From Bacillota bacterium (GTDB taxonomy: Bacteria; Bacillota; Clostridia; Peptostreptococcales; Anaerovoracaceae): 64,000 nucleotides of DNA. Within the stretch, counting starts at the first letter, position 1. Each line of letters opens with the position of its first letter. The DNA lies in contig JAEZLP010000037.1 in NCBI GenBank assembly GCA_023415235.1, positions 45,643 to 109,642 of the forward strand. Direction: 5' to 3'. A program made the position numbers and the translations under genes. Below the pieces are notes generated by a model. That model searched no databases and was not told the DNA's origin. It saw only the letters and a program-made list of their open reading frames with translations. Of the stretch, positions 16,911-25,002 are shown piece after piece.

Positions 16911-18347
16911 CTATTTTTTCTTAAATTGTTCTCCGTTTTTCACATGTTCATGCTTTCTTGTCCTGAAGATCAAATGCCGGAGCGTATCCCAATGAAACGG
17001 AATAAGTGGATACAGGTAGCTTGAACCTACGATGTTTTTCGTTGTCGCCAGCACCAACAGATTGACGGCAAGGGCGGCAAAAGCTCCCCATACTCCAAAG
17101 ATTGCGGCTCCGATCAAAAGGAATACTCGCATGAACTTGATGGCGTATCCCAGTTCAATGCTGGGCTGGGTAAAGCCGGCTAGGGCAAGAACCGCCATGC
17201 ACAAAATGGTCTGGGGAATGAACCAGCCTGATTTCACCGCAAAATCTCCCAGGATCAGAGCCCCGATCACTGACAGGGACATCCCCAGCGAGCTTGGCGT
17301 ATTCAGAGAAGCAAGCTTCAGGCCGTCTATGGCGATTTCCAACAGCAGAAACTGTACAAACAGAGGGATTGCATAGCCCTCGTCCGGGAAAAAGAACTTC
17401 AGGGCTGCATGGGTCGGAATATCGCCTTCCGCCATGAGCAGATACACCGGCGTCAGAAAGATGACCGTCAGCATATTGAGGGTTCTCAGCAACCGAAAGT
17501 AATTTCCTGTCGCAATGGGGAAGTAGTAATCATCGGTATCCTGAAGAAAGTCAAAAATACAGGTTGGAATCAGCAGGGCAGTAGGGCTGTTGTCTACCAG
17601 AACCACCAGCTTCCCCTCTGTCAGGTGGGCGGCCACCACATCAGGCCGCTGGGTATAACGGACCTTTGGAAACGGATTCATCCAACTGGATTTCCCGATG
17701 GCCTCCACAAGGCTTTGATCTCCCACCGTAAGCGTATCCTGATTGATGGCGTCAATCTTTTCCCGAACTATCTTCAATACATTTTCGTCCACTATGTCTT
17801 TGACAAATCCGATACAGACGTCGGTCTTGGAGGAAGTGCCTACGGTATGAAGCTCGAAAACGAGCCTCGGATCGCGGATCCTTCTCCGGATTAAATTGGT
17901 GCTGAATAGAATCGTCTCAACAAGACCGTCCTTTGAACCTCTTAATGTCTTTTCCTTCTCCGGTTCTTCCACGCTTCTGACGGGGTACGTTCTCAGGTCT
18001 ATGACAATTCCTTCCGAGTAGCCGTCGATGATCAAGAGAGCCATACCGGAAAGAAGTGTTTTGACCATTTTTTCCGTGTCCTTTTCCGGCACGGCCTGTG
18101 CATAGGGCAGATGGTACTTGATAAATTCCGAGGCGTTGGTCCTCTGGTCCATTTCTTCCCTTGTCACAGACAAGAGCATATGGAACATCTGCTCCATTAC
18201 TTCGGATTTCAGGAAGCCCTCCACATAATACAAATAGACTTCCCGCCCTCCGATCGAGATGTTTCGTTCCCCAATATCAAAGCTTTGCCCGATGGGCAAA
18301 GCTTTTCTGAAGTAACTCACATATCCGTTGAATTTATTTACTTCCAT
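16911..18347 (-). CDS. spoVAF: Spore germination protein, SpoVAF/GerA-A family
   Basis: A 478-residue inner spore membrane protein. The N-terminal soluble half opens with SFDIGERNISIGGREVYLYYVEGF, the short domain typical of SpoVAF, and continues with the GerA signature (LLSGMALLIIDGYSEGIVIDLRTYPVRS, LRGSKDGLVETILFSTNLIRRRI, NPFPKVRYTQRPD). Five or so helices follow. SpoVAF-type subunits act with germinant receptors and the SpoVA channel to speed germination. Unlike a ger receptor it stands alone with no GerB or GerC partner here, which favours SpoVAF. The ATG at 18347 follows AGGGAG; an upstream start at 18368 is weaker. Convergent with the cwlJ-gerQ-like pair, so germination genes cluster. 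Stop TAG. Confidence 0.82.
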   Translation of the reverse strand: MEVNKFNGYVSYFRKALPIGQSFDIGERNISIGGREVYLYYVEGFLKSEVMEQMFHMLLSVTREEMDQRTNASEFIKYHLPYAQAVPEKDTEKMVKTLLSGMALLIIDGYSEGIVIDLRTYPVRSVEEPEKEKTLRGSKDGLVETILFSTNLIRRRIRDPRLVFELHTVGTSSKTDVCIGFVKDIVDENVLKIVREKIDAINQDTLTVGDQSLVEAIGKSSWMNPFPKVRYTQRPDVVAAHLTEGKLVVLVDNSPTALLIPTCIFDFLQDTDDYYFPIATGNYFRLLRTLNMLTVIFLTPVYLLMAEGDIPTHAALKFFFPDEGYAIPLFVQFLLLEIAIDGLKLASLNTPSSLGMSLSVIGALILGDFAVKSGWFIPQTILCMAVLALAGFTQPSIELGYAIKFMRVFLLIGAAIFGVWGAFAALAVNLLVLATTKNIVGSSYLYPLIPFHWDTLRHLIFRTRKHEHVKNGEQFKKK

Positions 18348-18410
18348 AAATAGATCTCCCTTTGCCATTTGTCATTCACTAGTATTTTTAACAAAGGTAA
18401 ATATTTTATT

Positions 18411-19094
18411 CTAAACGACGCAATATGTATTCATGTAATCCTCTATCCGCTTTTTCATTTCATCGTCCACATGGATCCTGCCATCGATTTCGCTTCCATG
18501 CAGGCTTTCCATGATGTCTCTCACAGTAACCAGAGGATAGGTGGAGAATCCGTATTCCTCCTTCAATTCCTGTATGGCCGATTTGCTTCCAGCTCCCCGT
18601 TCCATTCTGTCCACGGAAACGACAAGTCCTTCAATCACCGCCCCCTGGCGCAGCAAGACCGGAACGCATTCCCTCATCGCGGTACCCGCCGTGATGACGT
18701 CCTCCACGATCAGAACTGAATCGCCGGGCTGAATTTGGTAACCCAGCATCGTTCCCCCTTCACCGTGGTCCTTTTCTTCCTTCCTGCTGGAGCAGTAGCT
18801 GACATCCACGCCATATTTCTCCCACAACGAAATTGAAGCGGCTACTGAGATGGGAATCGCTTTGTAGGCAGGCCCGTATAGGGCGGAAAGATTCTTTGAC
18901 AGTCTGCTCTCCCGGATGTGATCCATGATGCAAGCGGCATAAAAGCCGCCCAGTCTGGCAAGCTGTGCTCCTGTTTTATAATTCCCCGTATTGATAAAAT
19001 ATGGGGATTTTCTGCCGCTTTTGGTAATAAAATCTCCGAAGGTCAAAACACCGGATCTTACCATAAACTCGATAAAGCTTTTTTTATAATCCAT
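18411..19094 (-). CDS. pyrE: Orotate phosphoribosyltransferase
   Basis: Adds PRPP-derived phosphoribose to orotate, giving OMP. 227 residues. The PRPP-binding loop VLIVEDVITAGTAM is clear, and the N-terminus KSGRKSPYFINTGNY and LYGPAYKAIPIS fit the family. AAGGAGGATTAT precedes the ATG. Last gene of the seven-gene UMP operon, 13 bases after pyrD. Stop TAG. No terminator is evident in the 63 bases before spoVAF, so read-through into that gene is possible. Confidence 0.96.
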   Translation of the reverse strand: MDYKKSFIEFMVRSGVLTFGDFITKSGRKSPYFINTGNYKTGAQLARLGGFYAACIMDHIRESRLSKNLSALYGPAYKAIPISVAASISLWEKYGVDVSYCSSRKEEKDHGEGGTMLGYQIQPGDSVLIVEDVITAGTAMRECVPVLLRQGAVIEGLVVSVDRMERGAGSKSAIQELKEEYGFSTYPLVTVRDIMESLHGSEIDGRIHVDDEMKKRIEDYMNTYCVV

Positions 19095-19107
19095 ATAATC
19101 CTCCTTC

Positions 19108-20043
19108 CTATCTCACGAAGGTCTCCGTCTGTCCCATTAAAAAAGATTCCCTGATCTGCCCCAGATTTTCAAACCCGCATTGAATCATGAAATCGACCAG
19201 CTCTCTTTTTATCCTGACCGGTGCCGCAGGATCCGCAAACACAGCCGTACCCACAGCCACAGCATCAGCTCCTGCCATCAGAAATTCAGCCGCATCCTCT
19301 CCCGTCATGATTCCCCCCATCCCGATAATCGGAATGGTTACCGCGTTCCGAACCTGATATACCATTCTGACGGCAACCGGCTTGACAGCAGGGCCGGACA
19401 ATCCGCCTACCCTATTCCTCAGGACGGGCTTGCTGTTATGCACATCGATCCGCATTCCCAGAAGGGTATTGATCATGGAAATGCCGTCGGCCCCCTCTGA
19501 TTCAACTGACCGGGCGATCTCGGCAATATCGGTCACATTGGGGGTCAGCTTCATCAGAAAGGGCTTTCGGGTATTTTTTCTGATCTCTCTCGTCAGCTCA
19601 GCCGCCATTTTGGGATCGGCTCCGAAGCTGATACCGCCCTCCTTGATATTGGGACAGGAGATGTTGATTTCCAGCATGTCGGCATTGGAATCGCTTAGCT
19701 TTTCCACTACCGCGCAGTAGTCGGCGATCTTTTTCTCTACTACATTGACGATTATCTTGGGCCGGAAGGCTGCAAGATAGGGCAGCTCCTCTTCGAGGAA
19801 CTGATCGATTCCCGGATTTTCCAGACCGACCGAGTTCAGCATTCCGCCATAGGTCTCCGCAATCCTTGGGGTGGGGTTTCCTCCCCATGGTTCCGCCGAC
19901 ACTCCCTTTGTCGTGATCGCGCCTAATTCGTTGATGTTGTAAAAAGCACCGCTTTCTCTCGCCGAGAAAGTGCCGGAGGCCGTCGTGACGGGGTTCTCAA
20001 GGGCGACGCCGGCAATGGATACCCTTAAATCCGGCTTATTCAT
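19108..20043 (-). CDS. pyrD: Dihydroorotate dehydrogenase B, catalytic subunit
   Basis: FMN enzyme of class 1B oxidising dihydroorotate to orotate, working with PyrK and NAD+. 311 residues. NPVTTASGTF at the N-terminus, MLEINISCPN with the catalytic cysteine typical of class 1, GADGISMINTL, and the FMN-phosphate loop IIGMGGIMTGEDAAEFLMAGADAV (partly quoted in pieces here: GMGGIMTGEDAAEF). It overlaps the end of pyrK by eight bases, consistent with translational coupling of the two subunits. Stop TAG. Confidence 0.96.
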   Translation of the reverse strand: MNKPDLRVSIAGVALENPVTTASGTFSARESGAFYNINELGAITTKGVSAEPWGGNPTPRIAETYGGMLNSVGLENPGIDQFLEEELPYLAAFRPKIIVNVVEKKIADYCAVVEKLSDSNADMLEINISCPNIKEGGISFGADPKMAAELTREIRKNTRKPFLMKLTPNVTDIAEIARSVESEGADGISMINTLLGMRIDVHNSKPVLRNRVGGLSGPAVKPVAVRMVYQVRNAVTIPIIGMGGIMTGEDAAEFLMAGADAVAVGTAVFADPAAPVRIKRELVDFMIQCGFENLGQIRESFLMGQTETFVR

Positions 20044-20908
20044 CCCAGACCACCTCCTCTCCTAGGAATACCGGACCATCCAGGCATACCTTCTTTCGTT
20101 GTATCAAACCGCTATCCTTTTCTTTCGTCTTGCAGGTACAACCGACGCAGGCCCCATAGCCGCAGCCCATCCGTTCTCCCAGTGAAACCTGAAGGGGTCT
20201 CCTCAGTCCGGCGCAGAGCCCGGAAAGGGCTTTCAGCATAAGCTTCGGGCCGCAGGCAAGATAATAGTCCGCCACGACTCCCTCCTTGATAAGCAAATCC
20301 AGAACGCTGCCTCGGAGGCCTTCCGTTCCTTTTTCCGTAGCAACCAATACTTCATCGCAGTATTGTCTCAGGTCTTCGACAAGGAATGGCTCCTCCCGAA
20401 AGCCCAGCACAGCAATGAGCTGGATGCCGGGCTGGCTCCAATGCCCGTTCTCCCGGTTAATTTCAAAGGTGAAAATCTCCTTACGCAACGTCTCGGCAAG
20501 TCCAAGCAGAGGAGGAACGCCCAGGCCTCCTGCAACAAGCGCGATGGTAGGTGCCCCGGATGGCGGATCAACAGCCAGCCTTTCCTTCAATTCCCTGAAA
20601 ACCGCTTCCAGATCATATCCTCTGCCAAGGGGAGGACTGATCCGGAGCCGGTCTCCCTTCCCGTATCCCGAAAGTTCACAGGTTCCTCTGCCCGTCACCC
20701 GGTATACCACAACCGCCTTTTCCTGTTCCTTCCGGCAGAGGCTGAAAGGTCTTGGCAGCAGCATGCTTTTATCGTTCAGGTACAGATTGATAAACTGCCC
20801 CGGGTTGGCGGCGGATAATACGTCGCCGCACAATATTGTCATCTGATAAACGCCCTTGGCAATTTCCGTATTGCGGACGATCTCCGCTTCGATAATTTCT
20901 TTTTTCAT
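20036..20908 (-). CDS. pyrK: Dihydroorotate dehydrogenase B, electron transfer subunit
   Basis: Carries FAD and a 2Fe-2S centre and passes electrons from PyrD to NAD+. 290 residues. LLPRPFSLC is the FAD site, ALVAGGLGVPPLLGLA the NAD-binding loop, and the C-terminal CGYGACVGCTC plus a later cysteine (KKVCLDGPVF) bind the cluster. It is about 30 residues longer than usual PyrK, because of an insertion around residues 105-150 (RELKERLAVDPPSGAP and ENGHWSQPG). Four-base overlap with pyrF upstream and eight with pyrD downstream. Confidence 0.94.
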   Translation of the reverse strand: MKKEIIEAEIVRNTEIAKGVYQMTILCGDVLSAANPGQFINLYLNDKSMLLPRPFSLCRKEQEKAVVVYRVTGRGTCELSGYGKGDRLRISPPLGRGYDLEAVFRELKERLAVDPPSGAPTIALVAGGLGVPPLLGLAETLRKEIFTFEINRENGHWSQPGIQLIAVLGFREEPFLVEDLRQYCDEVLVATEKGTEGLRGSVLDLLIKEGVVADYYLACGPKLMLKALSGLCAGLRRPLQVSLGERMGCGYGACVGCTCKTKEKDSGLIQRKKVCLDGPVFLGEEVVWDE

Positions 20909-21816
20909 AGGTATGCCCCCAGATCCTTCTTCATGTTCAGGGCGGCTTCCCTTGCAGCATCGGCAAAGTTGTGCTCCCCGTATTTCTTATCCTTCTGATA
21001 TGCGCCAAGAATCCCTCTCGAGGAATTTACAATGCAGCCCCTTCCCTCCCGATCGAAATACTCCCGGATATCGGCTCCCGACGCCCCCTGGGCGCCGTAT
21101 CCCGGAACGAGAAAGAAGGTCCGGGGCAGCAGCCTCCTGATCTCGCGGCCCTGCTCCGGGAAGGTTGCCCCTACAACCGCGGCAACCTTGCTGAAAGTCC
21201 TGTTTCCCATAGCCTTCTCTCCCCATTTGCCCACAAGGCCGGCAACATGGGCATAAACGGGTCTTCCGTCCGCTACCAGGTCCTGAATTTCAACCGCCGA
21301 GGGATTGCTGGTTCTGACCAGGATAAAGATGCCTTTGTCAAAATCGTTGCAGGCGGAAAGAAAAGGTGCAATCCCGTCGGTGCCCAGATAGGGATTCAGC
21401 GTGACCGCATCCTCCTTCCACGGGTCCAAGCGCTGATCCTCGACCATGACGCCCCGGATATGGGCTGCATATGCTTCCGCCGTGGATGCGATATCGCCCC
21501 GTTTGATATCTCCGATGACGATCATTCCCTTTTTCTTTGCATAATCGATTGTATTCAGATACGCAGAAAGACCCTCCAGTCCGTATTGCTCATACATAGC
21601 GATCTGAAGCTTCACAGCCGGCGCCAGATCGCAGACACTGTCGATAATTTCCCGATTGAAGCGAAGAAACATAGCGGATGCCGCCTTTGCTGTCTTTCCG
21701 TATTGCTCAAGCATTTCTTCCCGAAGGGGCTTCGGCATCAATCCGTAGGTCGGATCCAAGCCGATCACCGTGGGGTTTTCCATTTTTTCAATTCTGTCCA
21801 TCAGCCTGTCGATCAT
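20905..21816 (-). CDS. pyrF: Orotidine 5'-phosphate decarboxylase, type 2
   Basis: Decarboxylates OMP to UMP. At 303 residues it belongs to the longer type 2 PyrF family. TVIGLDPTYGLMP at the N-terminus, MIVIGDIKRGDIAST with the catalytic lysine/aspartate set, and FFLVPGYGAQGASGADIREYF near the C-terminus, followed by IVNSSRGILGAY, which binds the phosphate. Overlaps pyrC by ATGA (21813-21816) and pyrK by ATGA (20905-20908). Confidence 0.95.
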   Translation of the reverse strand: MIDRLMDRIEKMENPTVIGLDPTYGLMPKPLREEMLEQYGKTAKAASAMFLRFNREIIDSVCDLAPAVKLQIAMYEQYGLEGLSAYLNTIDYAKKKGMIVIGDIKRGDIASTAEAYAAHIRGVMVEDQRLDPWKEDAVTLNPYLGTDGIAPFLSACNDFDKGIFILVRTSNPSAVEIQDLVADGRPVYAHVAGLVGKWGEKAMGNRTFSKVAAVVGATFPEQGREIRRLLPRTFFLVPGYGAQGASGADIREYFDREGRGCIVNSSRGILGAYQKDKKYGEHNFADAAREAALNMKKDLGAYL

Positions 21817-23066
21817 TTTGATTTCCTCCTGTCATAGATAATCCTGCCCCCTGCAATGGTATAAGCAGTCTCTCCAAAGACCTTCCGCCCGATGAAGGGC
21901 GAATTCCTCCCTTTGGAAGCGAAGAATGCGGGTTCAACCTCATACTCCTTATCCACATCCATCACCACCAGATTCGCAGGAGCGCCGATCTGCAGCTGTC
22001 CTTGGTCAATTCCAAGGATCCGTGCGGGACCGGTACTCATTTTCCAGATCAGCTCGGCAGGCGTCAGTATGCCCGTTCTCACCAGTTCCGTATAGCTGAC
22101 TGCAAAGCTGGTTTCAAGTCCGATAACCCCATTGGGCGCCAGCTGAAACGAAAGGTTCTTTTCCCTCAAGTGGTGGGGCGCATGGTCGGTGGCAATCACA
22201 TCGATGGTCCCATCCTTCAGCGCCTGCTTTACTGCCTCCACATCCTCCTTCCGTCTCAAGGGCGGATTCATTTTTTTGTTGGGATCTCCGTTGACATCCT
22301 CGCTGTTTAAGGTAAAGTAATGGGGAGCTGTTTCCGCAGTAACGGAAATGCCGCGTTTTTTTGCGTCCCGAATCAGCTCAATGCTCTTTCTTTCGCTGAT
22401 ATGGCATAAATGCAGCCTGCATCCGGTACCCTCCGCCAGCTTCAGATCCCTTTTCACAATTTCCGTTTCCGGTTCCGCATGGGAGAAAACCGTAAGTCCA
22501 AGGGATCTTGCTCTTATCATCGCCTCCCGCATCAGAGCTCCGTTCTCCACAGTCCTTCCGTCGTCGCTGATCCCAGCGATCCCTCTGTCGTTGGGCTCGG
22601 AAAGGGAGAAGCCGGTACGGATCATGCCTTCGTAATCGGCAAGTTCTTTTCCTTTCTGGCCTTTCGTCGCCGCGCCGATACAGTATACTCGGACGCCGTT
22701 CGCTTCCTCGGCCCTGCTCTTTACCATCAGCAGCACGTATGGACAGTCAATGACCGGATCGGTATTCGGCATGCAGCAGATGGCAGTAAAACCTCCTCTT
22801 GCCGCGCTCCTGCATCCGCTGTCAACGTCTTCCTTATATTCAAAACCCGGTTCCCTCAGGTGCACATGGAGGTCGATCAGACCCGGCATGACCCATTTCC
22901 CGCCGGCGTTCAGATGGATGCCTCCCCCGGCCCTGTCCGCCGCCGGAGGCCCTCCGGTTTGGAAGCTGATTTCACTGATTACGTCACCTTCAATCCTCAG
23001 GTTCCCGGGTGAGACCAGATTTCGAACAGGATCAACGATTAACCCATTGCTTATGTATAAATTCAT
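21813..23066 (-). CDS. pyrC: Dihydroorotase
   Basis: Zinc amidohydrolase closing carbamoyl-aspartate to dihydroorotate. 417 residues, class I length. Zn-binding IDLHVHLREPGFEYKED, then AICCMPNTDPV, FSHAE, HLCHIS and the C-terminal VIATDHAPHH with the catalytic aspartate are all present. The start at 23066 lies 35 bases inside the end of pyrI, with AAAGGCGGG upstream. Fourth of the enzymes in pathway order is interrupted here: operon order is B, I, C, F, K, D, E. Confidence 0.95.
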   Translation of the reverse strand: MNLYISNGLIVDPVRNLVSPGNLRIEGDVISEISFQTGGPPAADRAGGGIHLNAGGKWVMPGLIDLHVHLREPGFEYKEDVDSGCRSAARGGFTAICCMPNTDPVIDCPYVLLMVKSRAEEANGVRVYCIGAATKGQKGKELADYEGMIRTGFSLSEPNDRGIAGISDDGRTVENGALMREAMIRARSLGLTVFSHAEPETEIVKRDLKLAEGTGCRLHLCHISERKSIELIRDAKKRGISVTAETAPHYFTLNSEDVNGDPNKKMNPPLRRKEDVEAVKQALKDGTIDVIATDHAPHHLREKNLSFQLAPNGVIGLETSFAVSYTELVRTGILTPAELIWKMSTGPARILGIDQGQLQIGAPANLVVMDVDKEYEVEPAFFASKGRNSPFIGRKVFGETAYTIAGGRIIYDRRKSK

Positions 23067-23502
23067 TGCTGTACCCGCCTTTCATACTGATAATTTCATC
23101 GCAGTATTCACACCGGTACTCTCGGTTTGACCTGTCGATCAGCTGGAAGATTTGAGGCGCCCCCGATTCGATCGAGGTTACGCAGCGCGGATTGTTGCAT
23201 TTGATGATGTTGACGACTCTTTCCGGAACCGTTAGATGGATTTTTTCTTTGATAATGTGATCTTCAATAAAATTCACCGTCACCTTCGGATCGATAATCC
23301 CCAGGGCAGCCAGATCGATATCAGTGACATTCTCGATCTTAACCACGTCCTTTCTGCCGTATTTGCGACTCACCGCGTTCATGATGAGCGCCACGGTATC
23401 CCTCGTTGTGTCGATATCCAGATAGTCCAGAATTTTCATACCGAGCCCGGCTGTGATATGGTCTATCACAATCCCCGTTTTAATACTGTCGATCGCTACC
23501 AT
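23032..23502 (-). CDS. pyrI: Aspartate carbamoyltransferase regulatory chain
   Basis: Allosteric chain that binds nucleotides and pairs with PyrB. 156 residues, full length. The N-terminal nucleotide-binding half includes [13 protein letters not shown]. The C-terminal zinc site has C102, C107, C131 and C134 (CNNPRC ... CEYC). Its presence shows a class B ATCase (PyrB6/PyrI6-like), feedback-controlled at the protein level, in addition to attenuation of the operon. The start overlaps the end of pyrB by seven bases. Confidence 0.95.
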   Translation of the reverse strand: MVAIDSIKTGIVIDHITAGLGMKILDYLDIDTTRDTVALIMNAVSRKYGRKDVVKIENVTDIDLAALGIIDPKVTVNFIEDHIIKEKIHLTVPERVVNIIKCNNPRCVTSIESGAPQIFQLIDRSNREYRCEYCDEIISMKGGYSNEFIHKQWVNR

Positions 23503-24440
23503 ATGCTCACCCCCTGACTTTCAATACCCAGCAGTCCCATGATCAGAGCCATACGCGCATACATGCCGTATCTGGCTTGTTTGAAATACAGCGCTCTTGG
23601 ATCGGCATCCACCTCGGCTGCGATCTCGTTGACTCTCGGAAGAGGATGAAGCACCATGAGATCCTTCTTCGCCAGCTTCATCTTTGTTCCTTCCAGGATG
23701 TAACGGTCCTTCAGCCTGACATAATCCTCCTCATTAAAAAAGCGTTCCCTCTGGACTCTGGTCATATAGAGTACGTCCAGCCTCGGAAGCGCTTCTTGCA
23801 TGTTTTCCACCTCTTCAAAAGAAATCTGGTTTTTAATCAGGACTTCCTTTCTGACATATTCGGGAATTCTCAATTCCTCCGGAGAAATCAGGATGAACGA
23901 GACATTTTCATACCGGGACAGGGCCTTGATCAGGGAATGTACCGTCCTCCCGAACTTCAGATCCCCGCAGAGACCTACGACAAGGTTGTGAAATCCTCCT
24001 TTCTCCCTTCGGATGGTTAAAAGATCGGTCAGGGTCTGAGTCGGATGCTGGTGTCCTCCATCTCCTGCGTTGACCACCGGCATATCGGTGCAGGCAGCCG
24101 CAACCTTGGGCGCGCCTTCCTTCGGATGCCTTATTACAGCTATATCCGCGTAGCAGGCAACCGTTCTGATCGTGTCGGAAATGCTTTCCCCTTTGGCTAC
24201 CGAGCTTGAATTCGGTTCGGAAAAACCGATGACCTGCCCGCCCAGCCGAAGCATTGCCGCTTCAAAGCTGAATCTTGTTCTGGTGCTGGGTTCATAAAAT
24301 AGTGTGGCAAGCAGCTTCCCTTCACAGGCCTTTCGATAGCGCTCCGGTGCTTCGATGATCTTATCCGCCAGTAAAAACAGTTCTTCCAGTTCCTCCGTGG
24401 AAAAATCCATCGGCTCTAAAAAACTTCTTCCTTTCAGCAA
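23496..24440 (-). CDS. pyrB: Aspartate carbamoyltransferase catalytic chain
   Basis: Makes carbamoyl-aspartate, the first committed pyrimidine step. 314 residues. [20 protein letters not shown] is the carbamoyl-phosphate site, with [12 protein letters not shown] and [14 protein letters not shown] further on, and [12 protein letters not shown] near the C-terminus. I read the start as TTG at 24440: [13 protein letters not shown] fits the family and a run of seven G lies five bases upstream; no ATG nearby has a site. Preceded by the leader peptide/terminator region 24461-24687. The unusual TTG start may lower initiation. Stop TAG. Confidence 0.95.
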   Translation of the reverse strand: MLKGRSFLEPMDFSTEELEELFLLADKIIEAPERYRKACEGKLLATLFYEPSTRTRFSFEAAMLRLGGQVIGFSEPNSSSVAKGESISDTIRTVACYADIAVIRHPKEGAPKVAAACTDMPVVNAGDGGHQHPTQTLTDLLTIRREKGGFHNLVVGLCGDLKFGRTVHSLIKALSRYENVSFILISPEELRIPEYVRKEVLIKNQISFEEVENMQEALPRLDVLYMTRVQRERFFNEEDYVRLKDRYILEGTKMKLAKKDLMVLHPLPRVNEIAAEVDADPRALYFKQARYGMYARMALIMGLLGIESQGVSIW

Positions 24441-24460
24441 AGTAACCCCCCCTTATGGCA

Positions 24461-24488
24461 TAAAAAAAGTCTTCCAAAATGGAAGACT
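24461..24488 (-). terminator. Attenuator terminator in the pyrB leader
   Basis: Minus strand AGTCTTCCA (24488-24480), loop TTT, TGGAAGACT (24476-24468), followed by TTTTTTA. The stem is 9 bp, perfect, and ends 20 bases before the pyrB start. The stop codon of the leader ORF (24490-24488) overlaps the first base of the stem, so a ribosome reaching it would block the hairpin. Confidence 0.85.
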
Positions 24489-24592
24489 CATTGATTGATA
24501 AATGAAGCAGGAAACCCGTCGCCCGCCGGAAAAAACAAGTATCCCGCTGAGACAGGCAATTGTTTTTTACACTTGAGTCGGTGTTTCTGCAT
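24488..24592 (-). CDS. Candidate pyrBI-type leader peptide (34 aa)
   Basis: A 35-codon ORF from ATG 24592 to TGA 24488: it begins MQKHRLKCKKQLPV, contains SAGYLFFPAGDG and ends FINQ. It lies wholly between the pyr promoter and the attenuator. The two Phe codons are the TTTTTT tract that follows a hairpin at 24530-24568. The layout (promoter, short ORF over a pause hairpin and U tract, stop at the terminator) is that of the E. coli pyrBI leader, in which slow transcription at low UTP lets the ribosome catch up and prevent termination. Even KK..AG..FF is reminiscent of the E. coli leader peptide. The ribosome site AAAGGG is 12 bases from the ATG, a little far. Translation is inferred. Confidence 0.6.
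   Translation of the reverse strand: MQKHRLKCKKQLPVSAGYLFFPAGDGFPASFINQ
24530..24568 (-). promoter_or_regulatory. Possible RNA polymerase pause hairpin with U tract in the pyrB leader
   Basis: Minus strand AAAAAACAA (24568-24560) pairs with TTGTTTTTT (24538-24530). An inner stem TGTCTC/GGGATA (with wobble pairs) and loop AGC strengthen it. The 3' arm ends in the six-U tract at which UTP-limited polymerase would slow. Confidence 0.5.
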
Positions 24593-24658
24593 GGTTATTT
24601 CATACCCTTTCGTTTGATTCGCAATTCGATTCCATCGAATTTTGCTTAAATCTCCAGT

Positions 24659-24687
24659 ATAATATCATACTGCCAGGAATCCGTCAA
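24659..24687 (-). promoter_or_regulatory. Promoter of the pyr operon
   Basis: Minus strand TTGACG (24687-24682), 17-base spacer, TATTAT (24664-24659). This places the transcript start near 24652, giving a leader of about 210 bases before pyrB. I see no PyrR-binding-loop-like AGNNCC..GAGAGG sequence in that leader. Confidence 0.75.
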
Positions 24688-24711
24688 GGATATGGATGAA
24701 AAACTTTTTCA

Positions 24712-24957
24712 CTATTTCTTTTTTTTATTCCGGCGCTGTGAATCGGGATTTTTTCGGCCGCCAGCCGCCTGATTCTTCTCCTCCAAAGCCTTTCCCCTGG
24801 AGCGGCTGATCAAGACGACTCCCACATAAAGTATCGTGGTCACGATCAGGATTTTGATCACAGCCTCATTGTTGTTGGCCAGGCCTGCGGTCCTTGTAAA
24901 CAGCAGCACCGCCGCCACAAGGATCCAATAATATAAAACAACGCTTACTCTCGTCAT
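24712..24957 (-). CDS. Small membrane protein, two helices and basic tail
   Basis: 81 residues. Two hydrophobic segments (VVLYYWILVAAVLLFT and AVIKILIVTTILYVGVVLI) are followed by a highly charged tail ending RRNKKKK. Not recognised as a named family. It lies 45 bases after mscS on the same strand and is probably co-transcribed with it. Stop TAG, immediately before the pyr promoter region. Function unknown; perhaps an accessory to the channel. Confidence 0.6.
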   Translation of the reverse strand: MTRVSVVLYYWILVAAVLLFTRTAGLANNNEAVIKILIVTTILYVGVVLISRSRGKALEEKNQAAGGRKNPDSQRRNKKKK

Positions 24958-25002
24958 GAGTTTTCTCCATTTCTATTTATATTGCTTAAAGGCTTTCCGT
25001 GT

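Noticed and set aside
24461..24700. PyrR-dependent attenuator
   Set aside because: A terminator is present but no PyrR-binding loop sequence could be found in the leader; the leader ORF model fits better.
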